Below are positions 1 to 10,113 of a stretch of 64,000 nucleotides of DNA, piece after piece; the first letter of the stretch is position 1, and each line of letters begins with the position of its first letter. The notes below the pieces were generated by a model that saw only the letters and a program-made list of their open reading frames with translations, was not told the origin of the DNA and did not search any database. Source of the DNA: Hymenopellis radicata (lineage: Eukaryota; Basidiomycota; Agaricomycetes; Agaricales; Physalacriaceae). The stretch is from NCBI GenBank assembly GCA_015501595.1, contig JADNRX010000034.1, positions 186,001-250,000 of the forward strand, in the 5' to 3' direction. A program made the translations under genes and the position numbers.

Positions 1-86
1 TTCTCTTACAATACCCAAACAATACCACTGCAGTTTGTCGTCTATGGGAGCAGAAATATGGAGAAAAGGAAATATCGTCAGTTTAA
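1..86 (+). CDS. 3' end of unknown-family gene (copy A, cut by window edge)
   Basis: Only the last exon is in the window. A polypyrimidine/CAG acceptor ends at 33 and the reading frame from 34 ends at TAA 84-86, with C-terminal residues RLWEQKYGEKEISSV. The same ending, with the same intron position, is found in the complete copy at 1331-2073, so this is the upstream member of a tandem pair. Function is not recognised. The DNA after the stop stays similar to that after copy B, which shows that the duplication includes flanking sequence. Confidence 0.55.
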   Translation, partial: LLQYPNNTTAVCRLWEQKYGEKEISSV

Positions 87-479
87 AGAGTTGTCAGCGT
101 CGCGTTCGCCGTACGCTAAGCTGCGCCCTCGAAGGATAACGACGGCCGTCACGTCGAACAAGCCAATCCACAAATACAACGAAAGCCAGGAATGAAACCA
201 AGCAGAATCAAACCCTTTGGGTCGCAGTCATGTCCTAGTTCTGAAAGAAATACATGGTCTCATCCTGCTTCGACAAACTGCTCTTCCTGCCCTTCATCTC
301 CTTTCGATGTCGCAAGTCGACATAGCTACCAAACTCATCTGCATCAACGACGCCCGGGGCCCGCGGTCGCTGCACCCCGACAACCTGCTCGTATGGCGGC
401 TCCCTCTCTTTGCCTCCCAGACCTTCATGTCCTCGTAGTCGTCTGCATTGTTCACGAGCATCATTCGCATCGCGAAGCG

Positions 480-815
480 TCACATCACATGACGTGACTG
501 GGCAATAATGGAATGGATAGAATTTTTTGAAAAGAAACCTCTGTCGCGTCAACGTCGACCACCACCAGAGCGCTACGATAGCTAGAGCGTGTATCTGAAA
601 TCCGGAGCGCGATCCCCATCATCAGGAGTTCTTTCGTGGAAATACTTCTTGTTGATCCCGGCCTTTGATATCCGCGCGATAGCTTAGAAACCGCAATTGG
701 AACACAAACGCCACGAACATCAGACTTATACTCATACTCAGCTCTAGCCCATCTGCGGGAAAAGTGAGCAAGCACTTCCCGATGCTGATTTAGAAAAACA
801 TACGTCCAATATAAA
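480..815 (-). pseudogene. MFS transporter 3' relic (duplicated last exon)
   Basis: Read on the minus strand, this matches the last exon of the intact MFS gene at 3755-6357: a GLEL motif after the acceptor, the CVPIAV helix end, and the closing segment ending in DxRSSYR. A short insertion after GLEL and other indels break the frame, and no upstream exons are present. It belongs to the same duplicated block as the gene end at 1-86. It cannot encode a transporter. Confidence 0.6.
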
Positions 816-833
816 CCAGACCCTGTAGCAGCC

Positions 834-1187
834 GTGGTCTCATCCCAGTACTTACTTCATCATTATATGCGTCAACGTTGTGAGCAGCGGATTCGAAACG
901 TTACCTGGTCTGATGGTCTGCGGGCCAAGCTGGAGGTCCCCGAAGAAGCTTACTGGCAGTTTAGGGAGGACGACACTCCGCAATTCCTCGTCCGAGAAGA
1001 GAAAGTGTGTGACAATAGAGCAGGAAGGACAGTTTCACTGAACGAAGCCTGCGTCGACCCTCAGAGAGTTAAAAGTTTACTTGCTATGCAGTCAGCCCAA
1101 GCCTGTTTCTTGCGACGCGTTGATATCTACGATTCCCGCAACTTAACTGTTGTAGGACAAGTCATGGTCAGAAGTGATATGCCTTAG
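834..1187 (+). other. unassigned open frame
   Basis: A 117-codon frame without an ATG at its start (first Met about 12 codons in). It lies between the MFS relic and the next gene. No domain, signal peptide or membrane segment is recognised. It could be a lost exon or chance; I do not claim a gene. Confidence 0.15.
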
Positions 1188-1330
1188 TGAACGTGAACAG
1201 ACGGTATCGAAATGTTCGGACTCAAATTCCCGGTCGCTGGAAAAGACAACCTCTGGCGGTGTGATCGCTGACAGGCATGACATGCATGACAGCTAACGTC
1301 ACAGTTTCTTTGCTCCGCTCATGTCGACCT

Positions 1331-2073
1331 ATGTCGACAAGCGACGTATCGTTCATCACACGCGGAGTAGAGGCCATGGACGTGGACAAGCGCGAACGCG
1401 CGCGCGAAAAGTTAAAGAAGATCAACGAGGTATGCATTGTGGTTGCCTCAACGCCTTGCCTATTGACGCGCCTCAAAAGACACTGACATTCGAGAAAATG
1501 TGGGCTGCTTCCCCGCTCGACGAACTCCCCTACTACTACTACCCCGACTTCGCCCTCAACCATTTCCCGCCAAGATGGTACTTGGGCATCCTCGTCACCA
1601 TCGACGATGTTTGGAATTTCGCTTTGAAGCACAACCTTGTCGCGACTCCCAGTAATGATCCATCTGAAGAAGACCGCTGGAACACCATGGGCGCTGTCCG
1701 CCGGTATCTTTACAAGACGTATCAGATTAAAGCAGCGTGTTCCGCCATCATATGTTCCGCCACCATAGAGTTCGTGTACGCCGACACCTCTACTAACCAT
1801 TTCATCTGCATCTCCCTTTGCTCCAACTATGGCGTCCACTTGTGTCCTGACGACGCGCTTGATAATATGGAAGCCCGTCTGCTTGAGCTATGGGACTTCA
1901 TGGGACCAAGGATATCTTGGTACCTCGATGCACTTGGTGATTCCAGCGAGCCGACGGAATGGCCCCTCGATTGTAAGTTTCCTACATATTCCACGCACTT
2001 TCTCTACAATAACACTGCAGTTTATCGGCTATGGGAGCAGAAATATGGGGGAAAGGAAATATCATCAGTTTAA
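1331..2073 (+). CDS. unknown Agaricomycete-type protein (copy B, complete)
   Basis: Three exons by my reading: 1331-1429, about 1480-1973, and a last exon ending at TAA 2071-2073. Introns of 50 and 48 nt have GT-AG ends. The start at 1331 was chosen because copy C (13541-14302, minus) begins alike. The product is about 230 aa, soluble and rich in aromatic residues, with a conserved core: FPPxWxLGILVTxDDxWNF, a CISLCSNY-like strand segment, LWDFMxPxxxWYLDA and TEWPLD. The family is not one I can name. Three copies in the window, two with flanking MFS sequence, suggest a recently expanded gene. An internal deletion or frameshift is not seen here, so this is the best candidate for a working copy. 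Confidence 0.6.
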
Positions 2074-2120
2074 AGCTTTCTGAGCGGTGCATACGCCAAG
2101 CTGCACCCTGGAACTTGAAG

Positions 2121-2366
2121 TGTTGGAATCATGTCAAGTGCTCGCTTGCGCATCATACCTATATTTAGCTCTGACTGTTTTCATGACTGCCGACTCGTAC
2201 CCGTACTGACTCGCTATGACTTGTATATATGTCTGTACTGTATATAAGACCTGTTTGTAGTCAGTAGCATCCCAGTTCGTATTTGCAGAGGTCCACCGCA
2301 CCTTTCTCTCGACCCCGAACATCCTCTGCCAAATCCTACTCACGCGTCGCTGATCGTATTCTCACA
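2121..2366. repeat. 5' LTR of the TRIM-like element
   Basis: TG...CA bounded, 246 bp, matching 2961-3206 throughout. Contains TATATAAG near its middle. Confidence 0.85.
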
Positions 2367-2426
2367 CAAATACGAACTATCCGCCCGTTCCTCCAGTACT
2401 CCCGTCCCGCTCGTTGTTGTCCCGTC

Positions 2427-2706
2427 GTTGCCGCAAGGGCCGAAGCTTGCAGTCGTTCTCGTTCGTCGTTCGTCGTTGCCTGTTGGGGCTGAATCCATCT
2501 GTTGCCTGTTGGGGCCGAATCCATCTGTGTCGTATCGTTCCCGTCGCCCATCGCCGTTCTTTGCCTGCAGGGGCCGAATCCTGCTGTACCATCGTTGACG
2601 GTGTGCCGTCTTGCCTGTAGGGGCCGAAACCTACCGTTATCCGTTCAAGTCCGCGCTCCAGCCGCGTTTGGCATTGCTGTATTGCCTACAGGGGCCGAAG
2701 CCTGTT
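2427..2706. repeat. six dispersed copies of a GGGGCC motif inside the TRIM
   Basis: A core close to TTGCCTGTWGGGGCCGAA recurs near 2427 (divergent), 2474, 2501, 2560, 2610 and 2680, with irregular spacing. Because the spacing is not a multiple of three, this is not a protein repeat. A related short form (TTGTAGGGGTG) touches the 3' LTR at about 2950-2960. Confidence 0.6.
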
Positions 2707-2960
2707 CGTTCCATTCGTTCCATCGTCGTTGAATCGCCGAATCATTTTGCATCGCGCAGCATTGATTGTTTGCATTCCTCGTTCCCCCGCCGATTCCCAT
2801 TCCATACCCGTTCGTTGCATGTGGAGTTGCCGCCATCATGCCGTGGCATCCATTGTCGAGCCGCCCGCTCTCATCCTAGTTCCCATTCTGTCGTTGCTAC
2901 CCTGATGTTGATGTTGCTTGGTAAATTCCAGGTATGCGTACACTCGCACTTGTAGGGGTG

Positions 2961-3206
2961 TGTTGGAATCATGTCAAGTGCTCGCTTGCGCATCATACCT
3001 ATATTTAGCTCTGACTGTTTTCATGACTGCCGACTCGTACCCGTACTGACTCGCTATGACTTGTATATATGTCTGTACTGTATATAAGACCTGTTTGTAG
3101 TCAGTAGCATCCCAGTTCGTATTTGCAGAGGTCCACCGCACCTTTCTCTCGACCCCGAACATCCTCTGCCAAATCCTACTCACGCGTCGCTGATCGTATT
3201 CTCACA
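2961..3206. repeat. 3' LTR of the TRIM-like element
   Basis: Identical to 2121-2366 by eye; followed directly by the second TGAAG target duplication. Confidence 0.85.
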
Positions 3207-3754
3207 TGAAGAATAACGACGGTGGACAATCCACAAATACAATGAAAGCCAAGAATGAAACCAAGCAGAATCAAACTCTTTGGGTCGCGGCCATCTCGTA
3301 GTCCTGAAAGAAATGAATAGTCTGGAATTCCTAAATCCTGCTTCGACGCCTTTCATCTCATGCCGATGTGGCTCCTCTGCAAGTTGACACGGCTACGAAA
3401 CCTCATCAGCATCATACATCAATTACACCCGGAAGCTGCACTCCGACGGCGCGCACCGATGGCTGCTCTGCGCAGAATCCGGCGGTCATGAGAACGGATC
3501 CCGAACGGCGCGAATGGTGTCACTCTTTGCCTCCTAGCCCTTCCGGCCCTCTTCATCATTTGCAAGGTCATCATTGTATGGCGGCAGCGTCGATAGGTAT
3601 GCGGCCTCGAATATCATTGACATATGTACTTGCACTTTATTCGCGTCGCGAGGCGTCACATTACTTGACGTGACGGGGCAATAATTCAACGGATAGAATT
3701 TGAAAAGAATCCTTTGTCGCGTCAACGTCGTCCACCACAAGAACGCTACGATAG

Positions 3755-6357
3755 CTAGAGCGTGTATCTGAAGTCCGGAGCACGGTCTCCCATCATCCGG
3801 AGTTCTGTGGCGGAATACTTCAGTCCTCCCGTTTGTGCTGCCTCTTGCATAATAAGATCCCTCTTCTTGTTGATCTTGCGGTAGCTGAGGACCGCAATGG
3901 GAACACAAACAATCCCAATCCCCACAAACATCAGTTCCAGCCCATCTGCGAAAAGATTTGAGTGAACACTTCCCGGGCGTAATTCAGAAAACGTACGTCC
4001 AAGTATAAACCGTGGACTGTCCTGGCTTCTGTAGATATTCGATGCGATGGCACCGCTGAAGTTCCCGACACCGATATGGAACGCCATGCCCACCCCTCGT
4101 TTATATTGGCCAGATAGATTGTTCCCAAGCCTAATTATAGTAAGGGTCAATCGATAATCGCGTGCAAGCCGTGGACACGACAGCGACATACCAAGCCACA
4201 ACACCAGGGAACGACGCGTAACTGCCTGCTACGCAGAAGAAGGTTCCAAAATACTTCACCCCCACTGGTACGTCCGAGATGTTGATCGAGAAGCCGACAA
4301 CCAGCATGAGAAGCCCGCCGTAGATGAACGGAGCCCGCATTTGCATTCGGTCTGAGTAGCGCGCGAATATGTAAAGCATAATAGCTGAGAGTCGTGTTCA
4401 GTATCATTGCCGACCGGTATGCAGATGGATGCTTACTGGCGAACAGATAAGGAGGAACGGTCAAGAGCTGGCTAATCGCAGCCGTGTGTCCGAATCTAAA
4501 GAAAGGCAGTTAGCCGCGTGCCTCGTAGACTGGGCGAGCACCTACGTGTTGATAATAGTACTGGGTTCCATGTTAAGGTTAATGAAAGACTGTTCCATTA
4601 AAAGAGAGGGACGTACGGTAGGAATAGCGTGATTCCATATACTGTAAAAATAAAAGTGAACAAGGGCGGGAGCTCAAGAATTGAGACATACGCGGGCCGA
4701 TAATAGACATGTAGATGAGAATATGGAGCCATACCTACGGTGTATAAACGTTCATGAGATGGTCAGTCGAAACAAAAATTGAAAACCTTACCTGCCAGTC
4801 GGTTAAGGCTTCAATTAGATGCCTTGCCGCGAAGTGTTCCTCCTCTCCAACCGAAGAATTATCATACTCTACACGATACCAATGAGCGGCCACAGAAATG
4901 GTAGCCTGAAGGATAACACGCACTCTTTTTCCACACGATAAACGACCGTTCCTCGGGCGTCAGGAACGTGGCGGTTGAAGGAAAGTCCACCAACACTGCG
5001 AGTAAAACCACGCTAAGCATAGACCACAGAAATAGAGACAGGATGAATAACAAACCGAAGAACGCGAGTATTCCAACCGCCGTAGTCGCAATTCCTTCTA
5101 GAATCTGAAGATACGCGTAAATTCCTCACACGAATGGAGGGAATTCGCGCGGCTCACGAAGATCCAGGACCATCCTAGCAAGCCCCGTGTGCCGCTCATG
5201 AAGCTAATTGCGAACGCGAGCAACCCGGAAAACGCGCCAGCTAGAGATGCGGCGCCGAAGAAGTATCCGATACGCAGCTGAAGGTGGTGGCGGGGATACC
5301 ATAACGTCAGACTGAGCACTATCTGTCAATGGCGACGTTCATAACGGACCTAAAGACTTACTAGTACACAACACCAGGAAAGAGTCCCGCTTCCGCAATT
5401 CCAAGAGCCACGCGAACGCCGACTAGCTGCGGATACCTATTCGACAGGTATCAGAACACAACTCAAGATACCCAAACTAAGGTCATTCGTACGTCTTAAC
5501 AAGTCCCATCAACGTCCTGGAGCATGATGCGGTTAGCCATGAACGAAAGACGTGCAGGGCTGACCAACATGATAATACCCCAAGCGACCTGGGCAGGTGT
5601 CAGCCGGATGTGAAAGCATGCAAGATAACGAGACCACATACCGTAATTCCCGGCAACCAACTGGAGCGACCGCGATATGAGTGTATGGTGTGTGGGGTGG
5701 TGTGGGAAGACGAACCGTGAAGGACGGAAACGCTTGAGGACGAGACTAAGCAGAGTTTAGACGATGCGATGCGAGTCGTGAATGAGACTTTACTTTGCTG
5801 GGCATTCAAATATGCAGTATGGCTGTTGACACCGTTGAGTAGATGATTCGTAGGATGAAGGATGGTAATCACTCACGATAAAGTACATAGTCTAAGTCAC
5901 AGTCAATTCAGTTTAGTATCACGTTGGCTTGATGTGAACATTGGGAGCGTACCAAGGCGATGTTGTATTTATTTCCCGTGAGGTCGAGTTGGGTGACAAG
6001 TCCTTGTAAACGCGCGTTTCCTGTGGCAAGAAATGAATTTATAGCATGATGAGAACACTAGATGCAGAACAGACCGATGTTTCCTGTTGTGCGAGTTAGT
6101 GAACACAAAATACGACAATCAGAAGGTTGAAGCATACCTCTATCCATGAACGAAAATAGGTACAAGAGACTGAGGATTGGCATCAACCTGAGGTCGACCT
6201 TTCGCCACAGCTTTCTCTCCTCCTCCGCCGTCAAAGTCGGCGGAGGTGGAAGAGTTGAGTCTCCGCCAAAGTCTTCATTATCGACCGCCACATTTTCGAG
6301 CTGAGATTCCGAGGCGCGGTATTTCTCGAGGTCCAGGGTCTTTGAGTGCTGGGACAT
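3755..6357 (-). CDS. MFS transporter, allantoate/nicotinate permease (Dal5/Tna1) type
   Basis: A major facilitator of the anion:cation symporter group that carries small organic acids or vitamins across the plasma membrane; the substrate is not deducible. ATG at 6357; exon 1 is 6138-6357 and ends in the first helix (LYLFSFMDRG). Continuing through about 20 short introns gives the family's usual order: NIGNARLxGL, PYCIFECPAN, LGIAEAGLFPGVVYY, LTLWYPRH, GWSWIF, LTPEER, TAAISQLLTVPPY, RYSDRMxMRAPF, LGNNLSGQYKRGVGMAFHIGVGN, and a cytoplasmic tail ending at 3755. Reassembled length is about 505 aa, the normal size, with no stop or frameshift needed. Three exons are tiny (9 nt at 6075-6083; 15 nt at 5877-5891 and 4546-4560). 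A broken copy of its 3' end lies at 480-815. Confidence 0.85.
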
Positions 6358-7355
6358 TGCGACTCGGGTGCAAGAGCCGTCATGCTCCCAGTACTTATAG
6401 TCATAACGTTACCTATCACACCGGATGGCACTGACAATCAGTGGAAGGGATCACCTGCCAGAAGCACCTGCCCGAGTAAGGCGAGGCGTGGTGGGTATAT
6501 GCGGATAAGTGATCTGGAGGGACTCGGAGCCACCAATTGAACGCGAGTAGCGTGTCAGAAATAAGCGTCAAATTTGTTATCTTGGGGAGGGTCTAAAACG
6601 ATTCAGACTCGCTACGTCGGCGACCGTTGATTTCCAGGAAATGGTGAGAAGAAAAGAGCGTAAAGGGGCGCGTTAGACGCGTTGACAAGGTGTATTCTGA
6701 GATAGACCAGTGAGAGTATGAGTAAGGGATAAGACCTACAGATGCTGAGCCAAAAACTTGGAGTTGGCTACTCTTGACAATCTTGCTCGTGGATGTTAGT
6801 TCTTGGACAGAAGTCTTGAAGCAGCTAAGATAACAGAAGAATGGTCAGTTTTCTTGTGTGAAACGCGAAGACAAGTAAGACAGGAGTTGCATGCGATTCA
6901 CGGCTGCTGGAAGTTGTGAAGAGCGAAGTTCGGGCCATCTAAGTATTCGAGTAAATACAGCACGCAGCGGTGCATCAGGAAAACGGTCCTTTGGTAGTTA
7001 CCAATGATTAGCCTTTAAATACCGCAAAGTGCGATAAATACATCGATTATCTGACTTACCGAGTTGTCGAGTAATTATGCCGGTCCCCTTTAAGCTTTAT
7101 CGCACATCACGATTATTACTGCTGGTTTACCGGCAATTCAGATCCAATTCTGCAGTCTTTCTCTTTGATTTGAGAGGAATTCATATCATTTGAGAAGCAG
7201 ATATATCAAACAGTAGCCACAAGGCACTTCATTGGATGGAACTACGGACAGCACACGTAGACTATGTAGTATGAGTACAGTGTAAAGCAAATCACGATGA
7301 GGAGGGGAAGAGTAGGAAGTATACAGAGCTATACAACAAGGTAATTCAATCAATC
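6358..7355. other. intergenic, upstream of the MFS gene
   Basis: About 1 kb with no supported gene. It should hold the MFS promoter (minus strand); no distinctive site stands out. Confidence 0.4.
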
Positions 7356-8490
7356 ATGGCGGCACACAAGCAAGTCATTGATGTACGCACAATATGGTTG
7401 TTTTGGTGGCCATGTTGCGGCAACATCTTGGGTGTGCATGTTGACGTCTTCGTTGTTTACGAAATGGTGCTATGGCCAGGCGTGGTCGTTTCAAGGAGTG
7501 GCGGCATTAAGGTTGACGTTGTTGAATCCTCGCAGGGAAGGTCTGCTCGTGCATGTAACGCGGTCATCGTGATCGAAGTCAAGATTTCATGCGGGTTGTC
7601 GTCCGCGCTTTCATCATGTGGTATCGGGGGGGGAACATCATGGGAAGTATCGTCAGCAGGTGTCGTAATGGCCATCCTCCTGCTTGTGTGAACGCAACCG
7701 CAGTGGGTCTTCCACGGGGGTGTAGGGGAAGGTCAGCCTCGCGACGGTAGGTGGGCGTCGTACTGTGAACGTCATGGCGGTTGCCGATGTCTTCGTTCCA
7801 CTCAAGCATCGAAGTCATCGACGTCGCAGGTGTGGGCGACTTCGTCGGGGTTGCCGGGTGCGGTGGTTATGGTCATCGCTATGCGAGTGGCGTCGTCATC
7901 ATACCGGCGGGCGTCATGGTCAGGCGTGTCGTCGTTGAGTTAGCGGGTGTCCTGTCACCTAGTCGAACCCGCCAAGCTGGAGCAAAGTCACTACAATGAC
8001 CTAAGGAGCGTCAGAGAGAACGCCGATGAATATAAACGAGGAACGACAAACCTTGCATAATTGCCATGTGAGATGAGGGCGAAGACGGGTATCTGCAGAC
8101 CACAATGAGGAAACGAGGTGAGATGGTGGTGGTGGGAAGGAACCCACGCCGTGAGGATAAGATACGAGAAGTTTGTAGGAGGTACCTCTCCTCCATTTCG
8201 CCCGCTCGTCGGGGGGCCAGGGGATGAACAGCGAAAAAGGAAGTGGAGAACTTAAATGAACCAAGTATAAGCAAATGAAGTGAAGACATCAGCAAAAATA
8301 TGCACCATTTAGACTGCACGCATTAAGACCACCCGAATCCGAACCCTCGGTGCAGACGCTGATACGACAGCGTAGGGGCCTCCTCTTAAAGCTGGCGCCG
8401 TCTTCTAAAGGTGTCGCTGATTCGCGTGCGGGACGTGAACGCATTCGCGCAGAGGGTCGAAAACGAAATGAAAAAAAAATAGCGGCGAGA
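7356..8490. other. gene-poor stretch with low-complexity GTC/GGTG-rich sequence
   Basis: Overlapping short frames on both strands (for example 7356-7691 plus, 7457-7675 minus, Thr/Pro/Asp-rich) reflect biased GTC/GAC-rich sequence rather than a recognisable protein. From 8000 to 8490 nothing is identified. Confidence 0.3.
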
Positions 8491-8509
8491 GCTAGCCGTA
8501 AAAGCAGAA
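8491..8509. repeat. 19-bp direct repeat, left copy
   Basis: GCTAGCCGTAAAAGCAGAA, exact match to 9025-9043. Similarity continues weakly for about 12 bases. The pair brackets the minisatellite. Confidence 0.6.
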
Positions 8510-8581
8510 CGGCAACGAGTCCAGAAAAAGAAGGATGCAGGCTCACCAAAGGGAATGAGACGGCCGCGCTGCACGGCTCAT

Positions 8582-8866
8582 GCTCGTCACTGCATTGCCC
8601 TTGTCCTCATTGCCGTATCGTCCTCATTGCCGTATCGTGCTGATTGTCGCATTGTCCTCGTCACTGTCAGTGTATCGTCTTCATCGCCATATCGTGCTCG
8701 TCGCCATAATCGTCCTCATCGCTGTATCGCGCTCGTCGCCGTATCGTTCTCGTCGCCGTATTGTGCTTGTTGCCGCGTTGACCTTGTTGCTGTATTGTCC
8801 GCTCGCTGGATTGCCCCGTCGCCGTATCGTCCGTGTCGCCATGCTGTTCTTGTCAATGCTCATTGA
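8582..8866. repeat. 17-bp degenerate minisatellite
   Basis: About 15-16 tandem units close to TCGTCCTCATTGCCGTA, with substitutions and some units of 16-23 bp. The 17-bp period rotates the reading frame, which explains the long but meaningless Ser/Arg/Leu-rich open frames here. Confidence 0.75.
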
Positions 8867-9024
8867 CAGGTGTCCGAATGCGCATCTGAAGTCCTCTTGT
8901 CGTCGGTAGTACTCGTTATCATCTTCATTCGACGGCTTGTCCTTGCGACGTGGTGTTTGAGATTGAGCCAGAGTCCAGAAGCCTCATTGCTGATCCGTCC
9001 TGGAGGCCTACACGTTCATGGTGT

Positions 9025-9043
9025 GCTAGCCGTAAAAGCAGAA
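9025..9043. repeat. 19-bp direct repeat, right copy
   Basis: Exact match to 8491-8509; lies about 160 bp beyond the end of the minisatellite. Confidence 0.6.
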
Positions 9044-9204
9044 TGGTGTCGAGTCGTTTGTGTGACGGGAGATGTTGGGGAGATGGGAGACGGGAGGAGG
9101 TTTGATGTGTTCGGAGTTTGAAAAAATCGAAACCAACATGCACGTGTGCGTAGAATTCTCGCGCACGGACCAGCGATCGGACCGGACTTTGCAATTTCCT
9201 TCTT

Positions 9205-9402
9205 GTGGCCAGCTTGCAACAAACCGCCATGGCTCCTTACCCCAACTGTTCCCGTTCTCCCATGGTTTTCGCAACGCCGGGTCGTGGCCGCATAAACGAC
9301 TACACAGCTGATCAGCTCGCTCTCCGCCAAGATCATCACATGGAGGTGGTCCGTGCGCGTCAGGATATCCGGAAGATTGCTCACCAGCGCAAGCAGCGGT
9401 GA
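9205..9402 (+). other. short open frame of unknown status
   Basis: 65 codons; an internal ATG near 9229 starts a basic peptide ending in RQDIRKIAHQRKQR. No domain or supporting context. The rest of 9044-9926 shows no supported gene. Confidence 0.15.
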
Positions 9403-9926
9403 AGGTGAACGGAACGCGAGTTAGAGTGCTGGAAAGTGGGTCTTCGTATGTGCCCGACGCTACGGACAGTACTCGTTGTCATTATTATCAGTGATGTGTA
9501 TATTTTAACTGTCGGTCTGTATTTGCTGCGTTATCTCGCACTTATGGGCTGTCGTGCCGTCTCACATACTAATTTGTCGACAAAGAGCAGTAATAGTGTG
9601 CAGAATAGTACTCCCAATACATCCGAAATTTTAGGATGACATAAGCTGGGGACCGTTTTCCTAATGCGCGCGCAGTGTGGCATAGCATTCCAGATTGGGA
9701 TGGTAGCTAGTGGCCGGTCAAAATGTTCTTGGTCGTAGCCGTGCCCTCAGTTTCTACGCTAACCAGTGAACTTTCTTTCATTTCTATTGATAATTGTACA
9801 GTGGTCATGCCTAATTCAAGTAATATTTGATATGTATCAGGAATTACAAGGGATACCGAGACTACTGCACATTTTAATAAATACCTAAACTTTCTCGGGA
9901 CATTATCAGAGGGGCCTTTTCCTGAT

Positions 9927-10031
9927 GGTAGACTCGAACCAATCTCTACGCCCTCGTGGAACTCGATCAATGTAGATTGATCGAGTTCCACGAGGGCGTA
10001 GAGATCAAGTAGAGATTGGTTCGAGTCTACC
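9927..10031. repeat. long inverted repeat (hairpin) upstream of the DUF6535 gene
   Basis: The left arm 9927-9971 pairs with 9976-10031 across a 4-nt loop. There are 30 perfect pairs, then an 11-nt bulge on the right arm made by a duplicated AGAGAT, then 15 more pairs. It ends 83 bp before the ATG at 10114. It may lie in the 5' UTR or promoter, or be a snap-back insertion; no transposon ends are evident. Confidence 0.8.
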
Positions 10032-10113
10032 GCAGCAGCTTAAACTGACAGTGACACTGGACGAAAATGGCAATACCTATCGGTTTACCCATCCATCACC
10101 GTCAAACCGCTAT

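Larger units (their letters stand above)
2121..3206. mobile_element. non-coding LTR retroelement (TRIM-like), complete
   Basis: Two 246-bp direct repeats (2121-2366 and 2961-3206) appear identical base for base, start with TG and end with CA. They are flanked by the 5-bp duplication TGAAG (2116-2120 and 3207-3211). The 594-bp interior holds no protein domain, so the element is non-autonomous and must have borrowed enzymes. A TATA-like TATATAAG at 2241-2248 in the 5' LTR could start transcription. A purine run just before the 3' LTR (about 2952-2960) may be the polypurine tract; I see no clear tRNA primer site. Identical LTRs imply a recent insertion. Confidence 0.85.

Noticed and set aside
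7356..7999. Several overlapping frames on both strands that could be a Thr/Pro-rich protein
   Set aside because: Open in several frames at once because of GTC/GAC bias; no signal peptide, domain or splice pattern to favour one.
8582..8866. Possible CRISPR-like array
   Set aside because: Units are contiguous 17-mers without unique spacers, in a eukaryotic nuclear context.
8555..8909. Ser/Arg/Leu-rich open frames in two registers
   Set aside because: They arise from the 17-bp minisatellite, whose period rotates the frame.
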